DNA of 64,000 bases. Origin: Polynucleobacter sp. MWH-UH35A. Lineage in GTDB: Bacteria > Pseudomonadota > Gammaproteobacteria > Burkholderiales > Burkholderiaceae. Both the position numbers and the translations under genes were made by a program. Location of the stretch: the NCBI RefSeq assembly GCF_018687075.1, contig NZ_CP061285.1, positions 1,240,001-1,304,000 on the forward strand, written 5' to 3'. The notes beneath the pieces are model-generated. The model was not told the DNA's origin. It made no database searches and saw nothing but the letters and a program-made list of their open reading frames with translations. Every line of letters begins with the position of its first letter. Within the stretch, counting starts at the first letter, position 1. Below are positions 57,074-64,000 of this stretch, piece by piece.

Positions 57074-58242
57074 GCCTCGTTCCTGTAGACCCAAAAAGCC
57101 ATCAACATAAATGCTACAAGCGCACAACTACCTGAAAATAGGAAAGCATATAAAGGCGCAATCGCCTCATAAATCCAACCAAAGATAAACGAGGCTGGAA
57201 ACAACATTAATCCAGTCACTAAGTTAAACCAACCGAATGCTGTTCCAGCTAATCCTTTAGGCGCCATGTCTGCTACTAAAGCCTTTTCCACCCCCTCAGT
57301 AGCGGCTTTGAATAATCCATAGATCCCAAATAAGGCAAATATTTGGAACATGGAAATACCAGGCAAGCCCATAGCGATGTAAAAGAAAGCAAAGGCAATC
57401 CACGCAATCAAAATAAAACGCTTGCGACCAAACCGATCTGATAGAGCCGATAACGGAGTGCCAAAAACCGTTGTGATCATCGAAATACCAGCCCATAACA
57501 GCGGAATATCTGCTTGAGGGACCCCAGCTTCTTTTGCTCTCAATAATAAAAACATATCTGATGAGTTAGCTAAGGCAAAGATACCGGCTACAACAAGATA
57601 TCTTTTAAATTGATCAGGCATGCCTTCCAGAGACCAACTAAATTTACTCGCTTTTGAAACGGCTTCTTTGTGAGGCTCTTTAATACAAAAGGCAAGCGCA
57701 ATGGTGATAATTGCCGGCACAATCGCCCAGAGAAAAATATCTCTTAGCGGCACACCCATTGATAGAAATAGCGCGGCCAACAATGGGCCAATAACGGCGC
57801 CAGCATTATCCATAGAGCGATGAAGCCCAAAGGTAACGCCTCTCTGATTTTCATTAACGCTTTCGGCCAATAAGGCATCGCGAGGTGAACTACGAAGCCC
57901 TTTACCCATGCGATCTGTAAATCGAATAGCCAAAACCCATAGCCAAGAATTGGCGATTGCTATTAGTGGCCTACCAATACCCGCCAGTGAATAACCCAGC
58001 ACAATCCACGGCTTTGCCTTTTTGGTGCGATCTACGATTACGCCCGAAACTAATTTAAAAATACTGGAGGTAGCCTCCGCAATTCCTTCAATAATGCCAA
58101 GCGCTTTTGGCCCAGCCATTAAAACCGAGGCAAGATATAAAGGCATTAATGGGTAAAGCATTTCGCTAGCCGAGTCATTGACTAGACTAATGAGCCCGAT
58201 GAGCCAAACGGTTCGAGGAAGAGAGAGAATGCTTTTAAACAT
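57067..58242 (-). CDS. MFS transporter, probable drug/metabolite exporter
   Basis: A 391-aa permease with 12 predicted helices: NDSASEMLYPLMPLYL in helix 1, the loop motif DRTKKAKPW, RFTDRMGKGLRSSPRDALLAE and the helix 8-9 loop LSDRFGRKRF. The ligand is unknown. It is alone between fragment B and a 138-bp gap upstream, in which I see an AGTGTC/GACACT pair but nothing convincing. Its final codons appear to be part of a repeated tRNA-like segment. Confidence 0.85.
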   Translation of the reverse strand: MFKSILSLPRTVWLIGLISLVNDSASEMLYPLMPLYLASVLMAGPKALGIIEGIAEATSSIFKLVSGVIVDRTKKAKPWIVLGYSLAGIGRPLIAIANSWLWVLAIRFTDRMGKGLRSSPRDALLAESVNENQRGVTFGLHRSMDNAGAVIGPLLAALFLSMGVPLRDIFLWAIVPAIITIALAFCIKEPHKEAVSKASKFSWSLEGMPDQFKRYLVVAGIFALANSSDMFLLLRAKEAGVPQADIPLLWAGISMITTVFGTPLSALSDRFGRKRFILIAWIAFAFFYIAMGLPGISMFQIFALFGIYGLFKAATEGVEKALVADMAPKGLAGTAFGWFNLVTGLMLFPASFIFGWIYEAIAPLYAFLFSGSCALVAFMLMAFWVYRNEAS

Positions 58243-58380
58243 GACAGGTCTAATTTAGCACCTTAGTGTCATTTAATATCGTTCTTAACGACACTTTGTT
58301 ACACATCTATTAAATTTAGACTTACAACCTTAGATTGTCAGGAAATTTATTAAATCTGATTTGTCCTTGATTAGAGTGCT

Positions 58381-59202
58381 TTACAAAACCCTATACATCT
58401 TTCTCAGATTCTCAATCTTGTGATACTGCCTCTCTGCCGCATCAAAGGCTTGGGTAAAGTTTTGCTTAATGGCATGTTGCATGATGATTAGACAGCGATG
58501 TGCATGTTGGTGCTTTAAAAGCGTTGCCAGCGTTAGGAAGTAAAAGGCCTTCTGATGATCTTGCTTGATATATTCACCCTTTTCGTAGAGCACGCCCAAG
58601 TTATAGGCTGACTGACGACTGCCTTCATTGGCGCCAACAGTAAGCAGCTCTACACCTCGAGGAATATTCTTTTTGACACCTTGGTCCTCGCCAGTGCCAA
58701 CAACATAAATATTTCCTAAATTGCAGTAAGCATCGAGCACTTCTTCTTTGATCGCTTTTTCATAATACTCAACCGCCACAGGAATATTTCGCTCAATCAT
58801 CCCCATACCGCGTTCGTGCATTAATCCAACATTAAAGTGAGCATAACCATTACCCAAACTACTGTTTGAGTTCACCCATTCAAAAAGTCGATCAATCTGT
58901 CCAGCATCTAGGTGCCCATCAAAACACATTTTGGTCAGAGCAAACTGAGCTTCAGAATCTAGCTCGTTGACTGCCAAATCAAAAAAGATGTCAAATGCGG
59001 CTTCGTAGCGACCACGATTCAGATTGGATACTGCTAACTCAAGTTTTGGATGATTGAAGTTATAACTATCGCTACTAGATGTGTTTTCGAATCCTAAATC
59101 CACAAAATTACCCCATCTGATTGTTTTATTCCAAGCCTGAATCTCAATTGGCTGACAAAACAATACAAGTACTAACGATGATTTTGGGAGCAAATTACCC
59201 AT
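58381..59202 (-). CDS. Sel1-like repeat protein, probably exported
   Basis: A 273-aa protein. Residues 1-23 (KSSLVLVLFCQPIEIQA) look like a signal peptide. From about 105 there are Sel1/TPR-type repeats: AHFNVGLMHERGMGMIERNIPVAVEYYEKAIKEE, AYCNLGNIYVVGTGEDQGVKKN and SAYNLGVLYEKGEYIKQDHQKAFYFLTLA. Such repeats form protein-binding solenoids. The function is not recognised. A GTG start near residue 35 would remove the signal-like segment and cannot be excluded. Divergent to a winged-helix gene. Confidence 0.7.
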   Translation of the reverse strand: MGNLLPKSSLVLVLFCQPIEIQAWNKTIRWGNFVDLGFENTSSSDSYNFNHPKLELAVSNLNRGRYEAAFDIFFDLAVNELDSEAQFALTKMCFDGHLDAGQIDRLFEWVNSNSSLGNGYAHFNVGLMHERGMGMIERNIPVAVEYYEKAIKEEVLDAYCNLGNIYVVGTGEDQGVKKNIPRGVELLTVGANEGSRQSAYNLGVLYEKGEYIKQDHQKAFYFLTLATLLKHQHAHRCLIIMQHAIKQNFTQAFDAAERQYHKIENLRKMYRVL

Positions 59203-59251
59203 TTTGGGCGGTTTGCCTAAAATTCAATCTTTTTGTGAGTATTCTCAATCA

Positions 59252-59686
59252 ATGGATAAAGAAGTTTCTTTAAAAATGAGTGGTCTTTTGTTTGCTATAA
59301 ATGATCACTACATCAATCATTTAATTCGAATTTATCGCTTATTTGAAGGCGATATTGAATGTTGTATTGTGCTTGGCGAAATAGCACATTACAACGCTCG
59401 CAATGTATTTTCAGAGCTAACTCATGAAAGAGTCATGCTCAGTGAATTCACTTCAAAATTTAGAGGAAGCAACGCCCACTCCATCAGTTTATCAACAGGC
59501 ATACCAAGGGAAACTGTAAGACGCAAAATTCTTAAATTAGAAGAAATGGGATATGTGGAGCAAGATGAGAAAAAGCAACTTCGGATTACCCACCTACCAT
59601 CAATTGAGTTTGAAGAATTCTCTAAAGAATCCTTGGAGTTATTCATGGGTCTGGTTAAACGACTTAAAAAGCAAGACTATTTATAG
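59252..59686 (+). CDS. Winged-helix DNA-binding protein, unknown role
   Basis: A 144-aa protein. The C-terminal half holds a winged helix: AHSISLSTGIPRETVRRKILKLEEMGYVEQDEKKQLRIT (about residues 78-115), with the recognition helix around RETVRRKI. The N-terminal half (INDHYINHLIRIYRLFEGDIECCIVLGEIAHYNARNVF) is helical with no family I recognise. The ATG at 59252 is preferred; the frame extends to a TTG at 59204 without support. It faces the Sel1 gene and is followed at 9 bp by a 60-aa protein. Confidence 0.7.
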   Translation: MDKEVSLKMSGLLFAINDHYINHLIRIYRLFEGDIECCIVLGEIAHYNARNVFSELTHERVMLSEFTSKFRGSNAHSISLSTGIPRETVRRKILKLEEMGYVEQDEKKQLRITHLPSIEFEEFSKESLELFMGLVKRLKKQDYL

Positions 59687-59695
59687 GATGACGCC

Positions 59696-59878
59696 TTGAA
59701 GCCATATGAAATACTTTCCATTGAAAATGCTGGCGGTAAATACTGGGTAGTTACTTATAAGTTAAGCAATGGCCAAACAGAGATTGAAACTATTGATGCC
59801 TTAGACCATCATGAGGCATTTGTGAAGTTTCGCAATTTCATGATTAAGCAACAAAAAAATCAAAAAATAAGCAGCTGA
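59696..59878 (+). CDS. Small hypothetical protein (60 aa)
   Basis: A 60-aa protein starting at TTG with AGGA about 8 nt upstream: it begins MKPYEILSIENAGGKYWVV and has an amphipathic C-terminal helix (HEAFVKFRNFMIKQQK). Codon use and the ribosome binding site suggest it is real, and the 9-bp spacing suggests co-expression with the winged-helix gene. No family recognised. Confidence 0.5.
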   Translation: MKPYEILSIENAGGKYWVVTYKLSNGQTEIETIDALDHHEAFVKFRNFMIKQQKNQKISS

Positions 59879-59971
59879 ATCACTTGCAACGCAATTACTT
59901 AAACAAATCAAGCATTACTTAAAGTAGCGCTCAAAAAAATACCAACTCTAAGGTTAGTATTTTCATTTCTA

Positions 59972-60033
59972 ATGCCCCACAGGACTTGAACCTGGTACCA
60001 AAGGAGTTGAGCTTGTGCTGCTCTCTAACTCCC
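59972..60033 (-). other. tRNA 3'-like fragment C with adjoining hairpin
   Basis: On the minus strand CAGG-TTCAAGT-CCTG is a good T-arm followed by TGGGGCAT, but no CCA. Directly 5' of it GGAGTT...AACTCC with an inner GAGC/GCTC stem forms a hairpin instead of D and anticodon arms. It is not a functional tRNA. It lies between the 60-aa gene and the integrase; the rest of that 213-bp gap shows nothing else. Confidence 0.35.
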
Positions 60034-60091
60034 TGGGCCATGCCTTCGCCACATCGAATGCTAAAGCTAGATGGGCGAAATGGCCTTATTT

Positions 60092-61132
60092 TTATATTGC
60101 CACTCTTTTAATGACTTCTAGTTTTTGCTCAAGCGTATACCCAACGGTTCCATAGTGATTAAACTCCGATCCGCCACTGGAATGCCCGGTAATACTTTCA
60201 GCCAATCTAGTTGGAATATCGTTACAGGCTTTTAGTCTATCTACAAAAGCATGTCGAAACATATGACTACGAAAACCTAAATCCCTAAGACCCTTGCCCA
60301 TTGCTGCTGAGCATGAGCCATTTCCGTTCTCTTTAGCATAGTTTGGGACCAGCCAAGCGCTACGCTTGCGTAATGCTCTCTCATATAAATCAGTAGCAGC
60401 CTCAAGCGAAACCCCATATAAAGGTACCGCCCGAATACTGGATTTCGTCTTGCGATCAGACAGTCTATTTTGACGAACCCATAAATGGGGAATAGGATGA
60501 TCTAGGATGCAATCTTCCAGTCTGGCAAAAACAGGCTCTGATAAGCGCATACCGGTGTTTAACTGAATTAAGCCAATCAACGCATAGTTCGTTCGACTTT
60601 CCAGCAATCTGGCTTTCACGCTTTCTATTAACGATGGCGTTACCACTGCCATGTGGCGCTTAGTCTCACCCTCCCCTTTAATCCGTAGCCCCCTAAAAGG
60701 GCTTAAGCGATCAATATCTAAGAATCGGAAGGCTAAATTGAGTATGGCGTTAAGGCAGTTATGGTGTTTACGAATACTGGAGGGACTAAGGCCCCTTTTT
60801 AACTGGTGATCCCTATAAGTAGTGATATGCCAGTGCTTTAGCTCGTCTAATGGCAAGTCACCATAAAGATCGCAAAAGTAGTTGAAATACCGTGTAGCGT
60901 CATCTCGAAACCGCTTACGGTGAGAAGATTTGCTTTCAGCTAGGTAAATCTCAAATGCAGTACTAAAAGTAGGTCTTTTGCCATTAGGCAGGGCTGAGAA
61001 ATGATTGGCCACCAATTTACCTAAAAATTCTTCATCAAATGGAACTCCATTGACATTGACCATTCTCTGGACAAATGAATCCTGAGCTTGGGTTTCAAAT
61101 TGTTCAAAACTACGCACTAATTCCAACGACAT
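60092..61132 (-). CDS. int: Tyrosine-family site-specific integrase of the island
   Basis: A 346-aa integrase. A SAM-like core-binding domain (about 55-150) precedes the catalytic domain, whose residues all appear intact: Arg in LNTGMRLSEP, Lys in DRKTKSSIRAVPLY, HxxR in HMFRHAF, His in ITGHSSGG and the nucleophile Tyr in FNHYGTVGY. It should recombine the tRNA-Lys 3' end. It is transcribed away from the right repeat, 204 bp from it, with direct repeats in between. Confidence 0.92.
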   Translation of the reverse strand: MSLELVRSFEQFETQAQDSFVQRMVNVNGVPFDEEFLGKLVANHFSALPNGKRPTFSTAFEIYLAESKSSHRKRFRDDATRYFNYFCDLYGDLPLDELKHWHITTYRDHQLKRGLSPSSIRKHHNCLNAILNLAFRFLDIDRLSPFRGLRIKGEGETKRHMAVVTPSLIESVKARLLESRTNYALIGLIQLNTGMRLSEPVFARLEDCILDHPIPHLWVRQNRLSDRKTKSSIRAVPLYGVSLEAATDLYERALRKRSAWLVPNYAKENGNGSCSAAMGKGLRDLGFRSHMFRHAFVDRLKACNDIPTRLAESITGHSSGGSEFNHYGTVGYTLEQKLEVIKRVAI

Positions 61133-61257
61133 AAGTTCTCCAAAAAAGAAATTAGTCAGTACTAATGTAGTTTCAGAATTTGGGAATTCCTACCGAATTT
61201 TTTAGGGTTGAAAAGTTCAAAATCCGAACTGCAGATTCGAACTTTGCACCAAAATGC

Positions 61258-61281
61258 AATCGCACAGTCAATCGCACAGTC
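61258..61281 (+). repeat. Tandem 12-bp repeat AATCGCACAGTC x2 (possible arm sites)
   Basis: AATCGCACAGTC occurs twice in tandem (61258-61269, 61270-61281) between the integrase start and the right att repeat; its first nine bases recur at 41525-41533. The 302-bp gap from the integrase to higA contains this repeat, attR and the tRNA terminator, and no gene. Confidence 0.5.
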
Positions 61282-61336
61282 ATTTTTTGGTCATACAAAC
61301 TATTGATTTATATAGGGTTTTGAAGAGGCACGACTT

Positions 61337-61381
61337 CTTTTAATCCGTTGGTCGCGAGTTCGAATCTCGCCCGACCCACCA
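61337..61381 (+). repeat. attR: right 45-bp direct repeat of tRNA-Lys 3' end
   Basis: Identical to 41387-41431. It starts at the first anticodon-loop base and ends with CCA, so only the 3' part of the tRNA is present. It marks the original chromosome junction. Confidence 0.95.
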
Positions 61382-61394
61382 AGCATTACTAAGT

Positions 61395-61420
61395 CTCGCT
61401 CTGCGGGGCTTTTTTATTTT
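61395..61420 (+). terminator. Original tRNA-Lys terminator left beyond attR
   Basis: CTCGC-TCT-GCGGG forms a 5-bp stem (one G-T) followed by GGC and TTTTTT ATTTT. It lies 14 bp after the right repeat, where the pre-insertion tRNA-Lys would have ended, so the island separated the tRNA from its terminator. Confidence 0.6.
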
Positions 61421-61434
61421 CCAAACCATCAGCA

Positions 61435-61746
61435 TTAAGCATGGATTGTGATTCTCATGCCCAGGGCGCCAAGAACCTTAGATACAGTATCAAAACGGGG
61501 TTTTGTATTAGGCTTTAGGGCTTTGTATAAAGCTTCTCTAGTAATGCCGCTTGCTTTAGAAATCTCGGCCATACCTTTTGCCCTGGCAATATGCCCCAAT
61601 GCAGCCGCTAATTCAGCATCATCACCATCAGCAATAACTTGATTCAAATACTCAGTCATCGCGCGCTTGCTTTTCAGGTGGCGAGTCATATCAAATTCAG
61701 CTAAATCACTGACTTTAATTTTCTTTTCTACTTTTACAGTTTTCAT
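61435..61746 (-). CDS. HigA-like antitoxin
   Basis: A 103-aa protein of the addiction-module antidote group: LAAALGHIARAKGMAEISKASGITREALYKALKPNTKPRFDTVSKVLGALGMRI is an XRE-type HTH at about residues 45-98. It should bind the upstream toxin and repress the operon. Its ATG immediately follows the toxin stop (TAAATG), so it is the second gene, the HigBA order. Confidence 0.88.
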   Translation of the reverse strand: MKTVKVEKKIKVSDLAEFDMTRHLKSKRAMTEYLNQVIADGDDAELAAALGHIARAKGMAEISKASGITREALYKALKPNTKPRFDTVSKVLGALGMRITIHA

Positions 61747-62043
61747 TTAATCCTCCAATAGCTTGGCTAATTTTTTTGCCGCTTTAATATCACTTACTTG
61801 ACTGGACTTATCTCCACCACCCAACACCACAATAATTGTTTTACCTCTCAATACGTAATACATACGCCAACCAGGCCCAAACTTTTCGCGCATTTCGTAA
61901 ACGCCATCAGCCAAAGCCTTAACATCTCCCAAATTACCCAATCTAGCCCTATCCAAGCGCCTAGCTAATCGAATGCGAGTTGACAGATCTTTAATGCCAC
62001 CTAGCCACTCACGGAAGTTATCTGTTTCTAAAACTTTAAACAT
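61747..62043 (-). CDS. HigB/RelE-superfamily toxin
   Basis: A 98-aa RelE-fold protein: FREWLGGIKDLSTRIRLARRLDRARLGNLGDVKALADGVYEMREKFGPGWRMYYVLRGKTIIVVLGGGDKSSQ. The basic central region and the GPGWRMYY block are typical of the addiction-module killer family; relatives cut mRNA on ribosomes. It lies outside the island repeat, so it belongs to the chromosome side or to an older insertion. Confidence 0.88.
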   Translation of the reverse strand: MFKVLETDNFREWLGGIKDLSTRIRLARRLDRARLGNLGDVKALADGVYEMREKFGPGWRMYYVLRGKTIIVVLGGGDKSSQVSDIKAAKKLAKLLED

Positions 62044-62124
62044 AAAAGATTGTAGTCGATCGATTACAAGATGTCAATGGGCATATAGTTTGTCGGGTTA
62101 CCCAGCAAATGTGCGTCTAGGCAA

Positions 62125-62150
62125 CAAAAAACCACCCGAAGGTGGTTTTT
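62125..62150. terminator. Bidirectional-looking terminator between amidohydrolase and higB
   Basis: AAAAACCACC-CGAA-GGTGGTTTTT: a stem with T-runs on both strands, about 40 bp after the amidohydrolase stop on the minus strand. Nearly identical to the hairpin at 57005-57030. Confidence 0.85.
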
Positions 62151-62190
62151 CTATCTACCGAGACAGTTTCTTTGATAAAGATAGGCTCTA

Positions 62191-63894
62191 TTACCAGGAC
62201 TGTTGCTTACCATCAATCCAAGTGGATTTCACTTTGATATTACGAATTTGATCTACTGGGGTTTTTCTAGGATTTGCAGAGAGCACTACCAAGTCAGCTT
62301 GTTTTCCAACTTCCAAACTTCCCACTTTGTCATCAGAGAACATTTCATAGGCAGCATTAATAGTGACCGCACGAATAGCATCATCAACACTCACCTGCTG
62401 ATCCGCACCCAACACTTTACGCGGTGGCTTTTGCCACAAACGTCCCGCACCTTCAGAAATATAGTTTAGAGGGCTCACATTGGAAACCGGAGAATCACTG
62501 TGATAGGCAAAGCGTGCGCCCGCCTTTTTAAAGTCTGCAGAAGGATCGATACGATCAGCGCGCTGAGCGCCCACAATTTCATTATGAAATGCTTCACCCC
62601 AATAATCGACGTGACCTATCGTGAAGCCGGGAATGACTCCCAGTTTTACTGCCTTTTTCACATGATCGGGAGTATTGATGGTGAAGTGTTCAATCCGCAA
62701 GCGACGCTCTTGAGGACGGGGATTACCAGCCAGCAATTTTTCATAATTACCCAAGGTTTGGTCTAAGGCGCGATCACCATTCGCATGCACGGCGATTTGC
62801 CAACCCTGATCAAAGTAAGTTTTGATTTGCTTATAAAGATCATCGGCGCCGTAATCCAAGTCACCAGTATTTTTTGTTCCTTTTGGATATGTATAAGGAT
62901 CGTTTAGTGCCGCAGTAAGTCCTTGCGTAGATCCATCAGAAACATATTTCACACCCACAAATCGAAGACGGTCATCACCATCGCCTGGTTTGATTGAACT
63001 AAAGCCAGCAGGAATGGCTGGACCATATAAATAACCCCTCACCCGAATTGGCAGACCTTCGTTTGCAGTAAGTTCTTTGAAGAGCTTAAGTTCGTTCTCT
63101 AAGCCCAAAACAAAACCCACGGTGATTTCCGCGGAAGTAGTAACGCCTGCTGACGCAATCATGCGCGCAGTTTTCTTAACGCCGCCAGCCAATTGCGCTG
63201 AAGTTGGTTGAGGCATCTTTGCCATAAATGCAGAAAATGCAGGCGGCTCGAGCACTACACCGGTCAACTTCCCTTGTGAGTCCTTGAGGTACTTGCCACC
63301 ACCACCAGGATTAGGTGTGCTCTCATTCACGCCAGCCAATTCAAGAGCCTTGTGATTCACATAAGCAATATGGCCAGATTGATTGACGATAAAAATAGGT
63401 ACTGTAGTAGACACCTTATCTAATATATCGGCATTTAATTCAGCCATAAATGGTTGAGTACGGGAAGGGTCAACTCCAAAGCCTACCAACCACTGACCAG
63501 GCTGCAATGTTTTAAGGTGTGCCTTCATTTTGGCAGCCAAGGTATCTAAGGTGTCATATGGCAAAGTAAAGTTCGACAAATTTAAACCCAATACCTCACT
63601 CATTGTGGTGCCAATGATGTGAATGTGAGGCTCAACAAAACCAGGCATTAAAGTTTGGCCTTTTAGATCGATGACCTTTGTAGTGCTGCCTTGCCATTCT
63701 TTAGTAACAGCATCTTTTGTGCCAACGGCAACAATCTTGCCATTTTGAATAGCAAGCGCTTGTGCTTCTTCATTCTTTGCATTGACGGTAACTATTGGGC
63801 CGCCATAAAAAATGGTATCTGCGGTGCCAGCTGCAATTGCTGATTGGGCAATCAAGACAGCAGATGAAATCATCAGATGGTGTAAAAAGCGCAT
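62191..63894 (-). CDS. Exported amidohydrolase, YtcJ-like
   Basis: A 567-aa protein with a signal peptide (LMISSAVLIAQSAIAAG) and the amidohydrolase-3 pattern: VEPHIHIIG (HxH metal site near residue 92), VHANGDRALDQ, RIEHFTI and HSDSPVSNVSPL (metal Asp). The C-terminal VGSLEVGKQADLVVLSANP is typical. YtcJ-type enzymes hydrolyse amide or carbamate bonds of diverse metabolites; the substrate is unknown. AAGG precedes the ATG. Confidence 0.87.
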   Translation of the reverse strand: MRFLHHLMISSAVLIAQSAIAAGTADTIFYGGPIVTVNAKNEEAQALAIQNGKIVAVGTKDAVTKEWQGSTTKVIDLKGQTLMPGFVEPHIHIIGTTMSEVLGLNLSNFTLPYDTLDTLAAKMKAHLKTLQPGQWLVGFGVDPSRTQPFMAELNADILDKVSTTVPIFIVNQSGHIAYVNHKALELAGVNESTPNPGGGGKYLKDSQGKLTGVVLEPPAFSAFMAKMPQPTSAQLAGGVKKTARMIASAGVTTSAEITVGFVLGLENELKLFKELTANEGLPIRVRGYLYGPAIPAGFSSIKPGDGDDRLRFVGVKYVSDGSTQGLTAALNDPYTYPKGTKNTGDLDYGADDLYKQIKTYFDQGWQIAVHANGDRALDQTLGNYEKLLAGNPRPQERRLRIEHFTINTPDHVKKAVKLGVIPGFTIGHVDYWGEAFHNEIVGAQRADRIDPSADFKKAGARFAYHSDSPVSNVSPLNYISEGAGRLWQKPPRKVLGADQQVSVDDAIRAVTINAAYEMFSDDKVGSLEVGKQADLVVLSANPRKTPVDQIRNIKVKSTWIDGKQQSW

Positions 63895-63945
63895 TATCAG
63901 ACCTTGATATTGATGTGTTGTTAATGAGTTGAATTGAAAATTTGA

Positions 63946-63980
63946 GTAACAGAAATTGTTACATTGAAGCCTACTTCAAT
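63946..63980. promoter_or_regulatory. Two perfect inverted repeats upstream of the amidohydrolase
   Basis: GTAACA-GAAAT-TGTTAC (63946-63962) and ATTGAAG-CCTA-CTTCAAT (63963-63980) lie side by side about 50-85 bp before the start codon. They may be operators; no regulator gene is visible at the window edge. Confidence 0.35.
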
Positions 63981-64000
63981 ACTAATGGAATTGATTAAGC

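Noticed and set aside
59972..60060. A functional tRNA on the minus strand
   Set aside because: There is a T-arm-like segment, but the D and anticodon arms are replaced by one long hairpin, position 33 is not T, and the acceptor strands mismatch.
61337..61381. A second tRNA-Lys gene
   Set aside because: Only the 3' 45 bases match; the sequence before 61337 cannot form the acceptor, D-arm or 5' anticodon strand, so it is the att duplicate.

Overview
The window looks like the chromosome of a small-genome, moderate-GC betaproteobacterium of the Burkholderiaceae, most likely Polynucleobacter or a close relative. This is inferred from the gene families and their order (zapA followed by 6S RNA, lptF-lptG-cysB, the nadD-rsfS-rlmH-maf-rng run, orphan Bug-type receptors). 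No database search was possible.

Core block 1-41.3 kb. A TonB-dependent receptor enters from the left edge, followed by a ZapB-like coiled-coil gene, zapA, 6S RNA and a TSUP permease. A reverse-strand malonate module follows (matB, a Bug receptor, matA, and a LysR regulator), with lgt, holC and pepA further upstream on the same strand. Divergent to these are lptF-lptG, then cysB, a tRNA-Leu(CAA), yebC, purD, hemF and a compact operon nadD-rsfS-rlmH-maf-rng. Next come msbA facing three LPS-type glycosyltransferases, dnaE facing gluQ, and rhlE behind glcG. A glyoxylate/2-hydroxyacid locus (class V aminotransferase opposite a FadR-type regulator and a 1027-aa FAD/Fe-S oxidase) has two inverted copies of one 15-bp operator. 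azlCD, queG, tsaE, amiC and tRNA-Lys(TTT) close the block.

Island 41.4-61.4 kb. The 3' 45 bp of tRNA-Lys, from the first anticodon-loop base to CCA, are repeated directly 19,950 bp downstream next to a tyrosine integrase. The DNA between is a genomic island. Its main cargo is one reverse-strand operon, catB-catC-catA-benA-B-C-D-benE-pcaI-J-F-D-MFS-Bug. This is a complete benzoate -> catechol -> 3-oxoadipate -> succinyl-CoA + acetyl-CoA pathway with three uptake candidates and a divergent CatR/BenM-type regulator. The right part holds a doxX-CDGSH-marR operon, an MFS exporter, an uncharacterised group (Sel1-repeat protein, winged-helix protein, 60-aa protein), three tRNA-3'-like fragments and the integrase.

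Beyond the island are the original tRNA-Lys terminator, a HigB/HigA-type toxin-antitoxin pair and a secreted YtcJ-like amidohydrolase.

The observations most worth checking are the self-contained benzoate island with tRNA-Lys att sites and 9-12 bp arm-site-like repeats; a 27-codon lysine-rich reading frame directly behind the rhlE stop codon; orphan Bug receptors attached to two unrelated catabolic operons; and the repeated tRNA-3'-like modules at internal island junctions.
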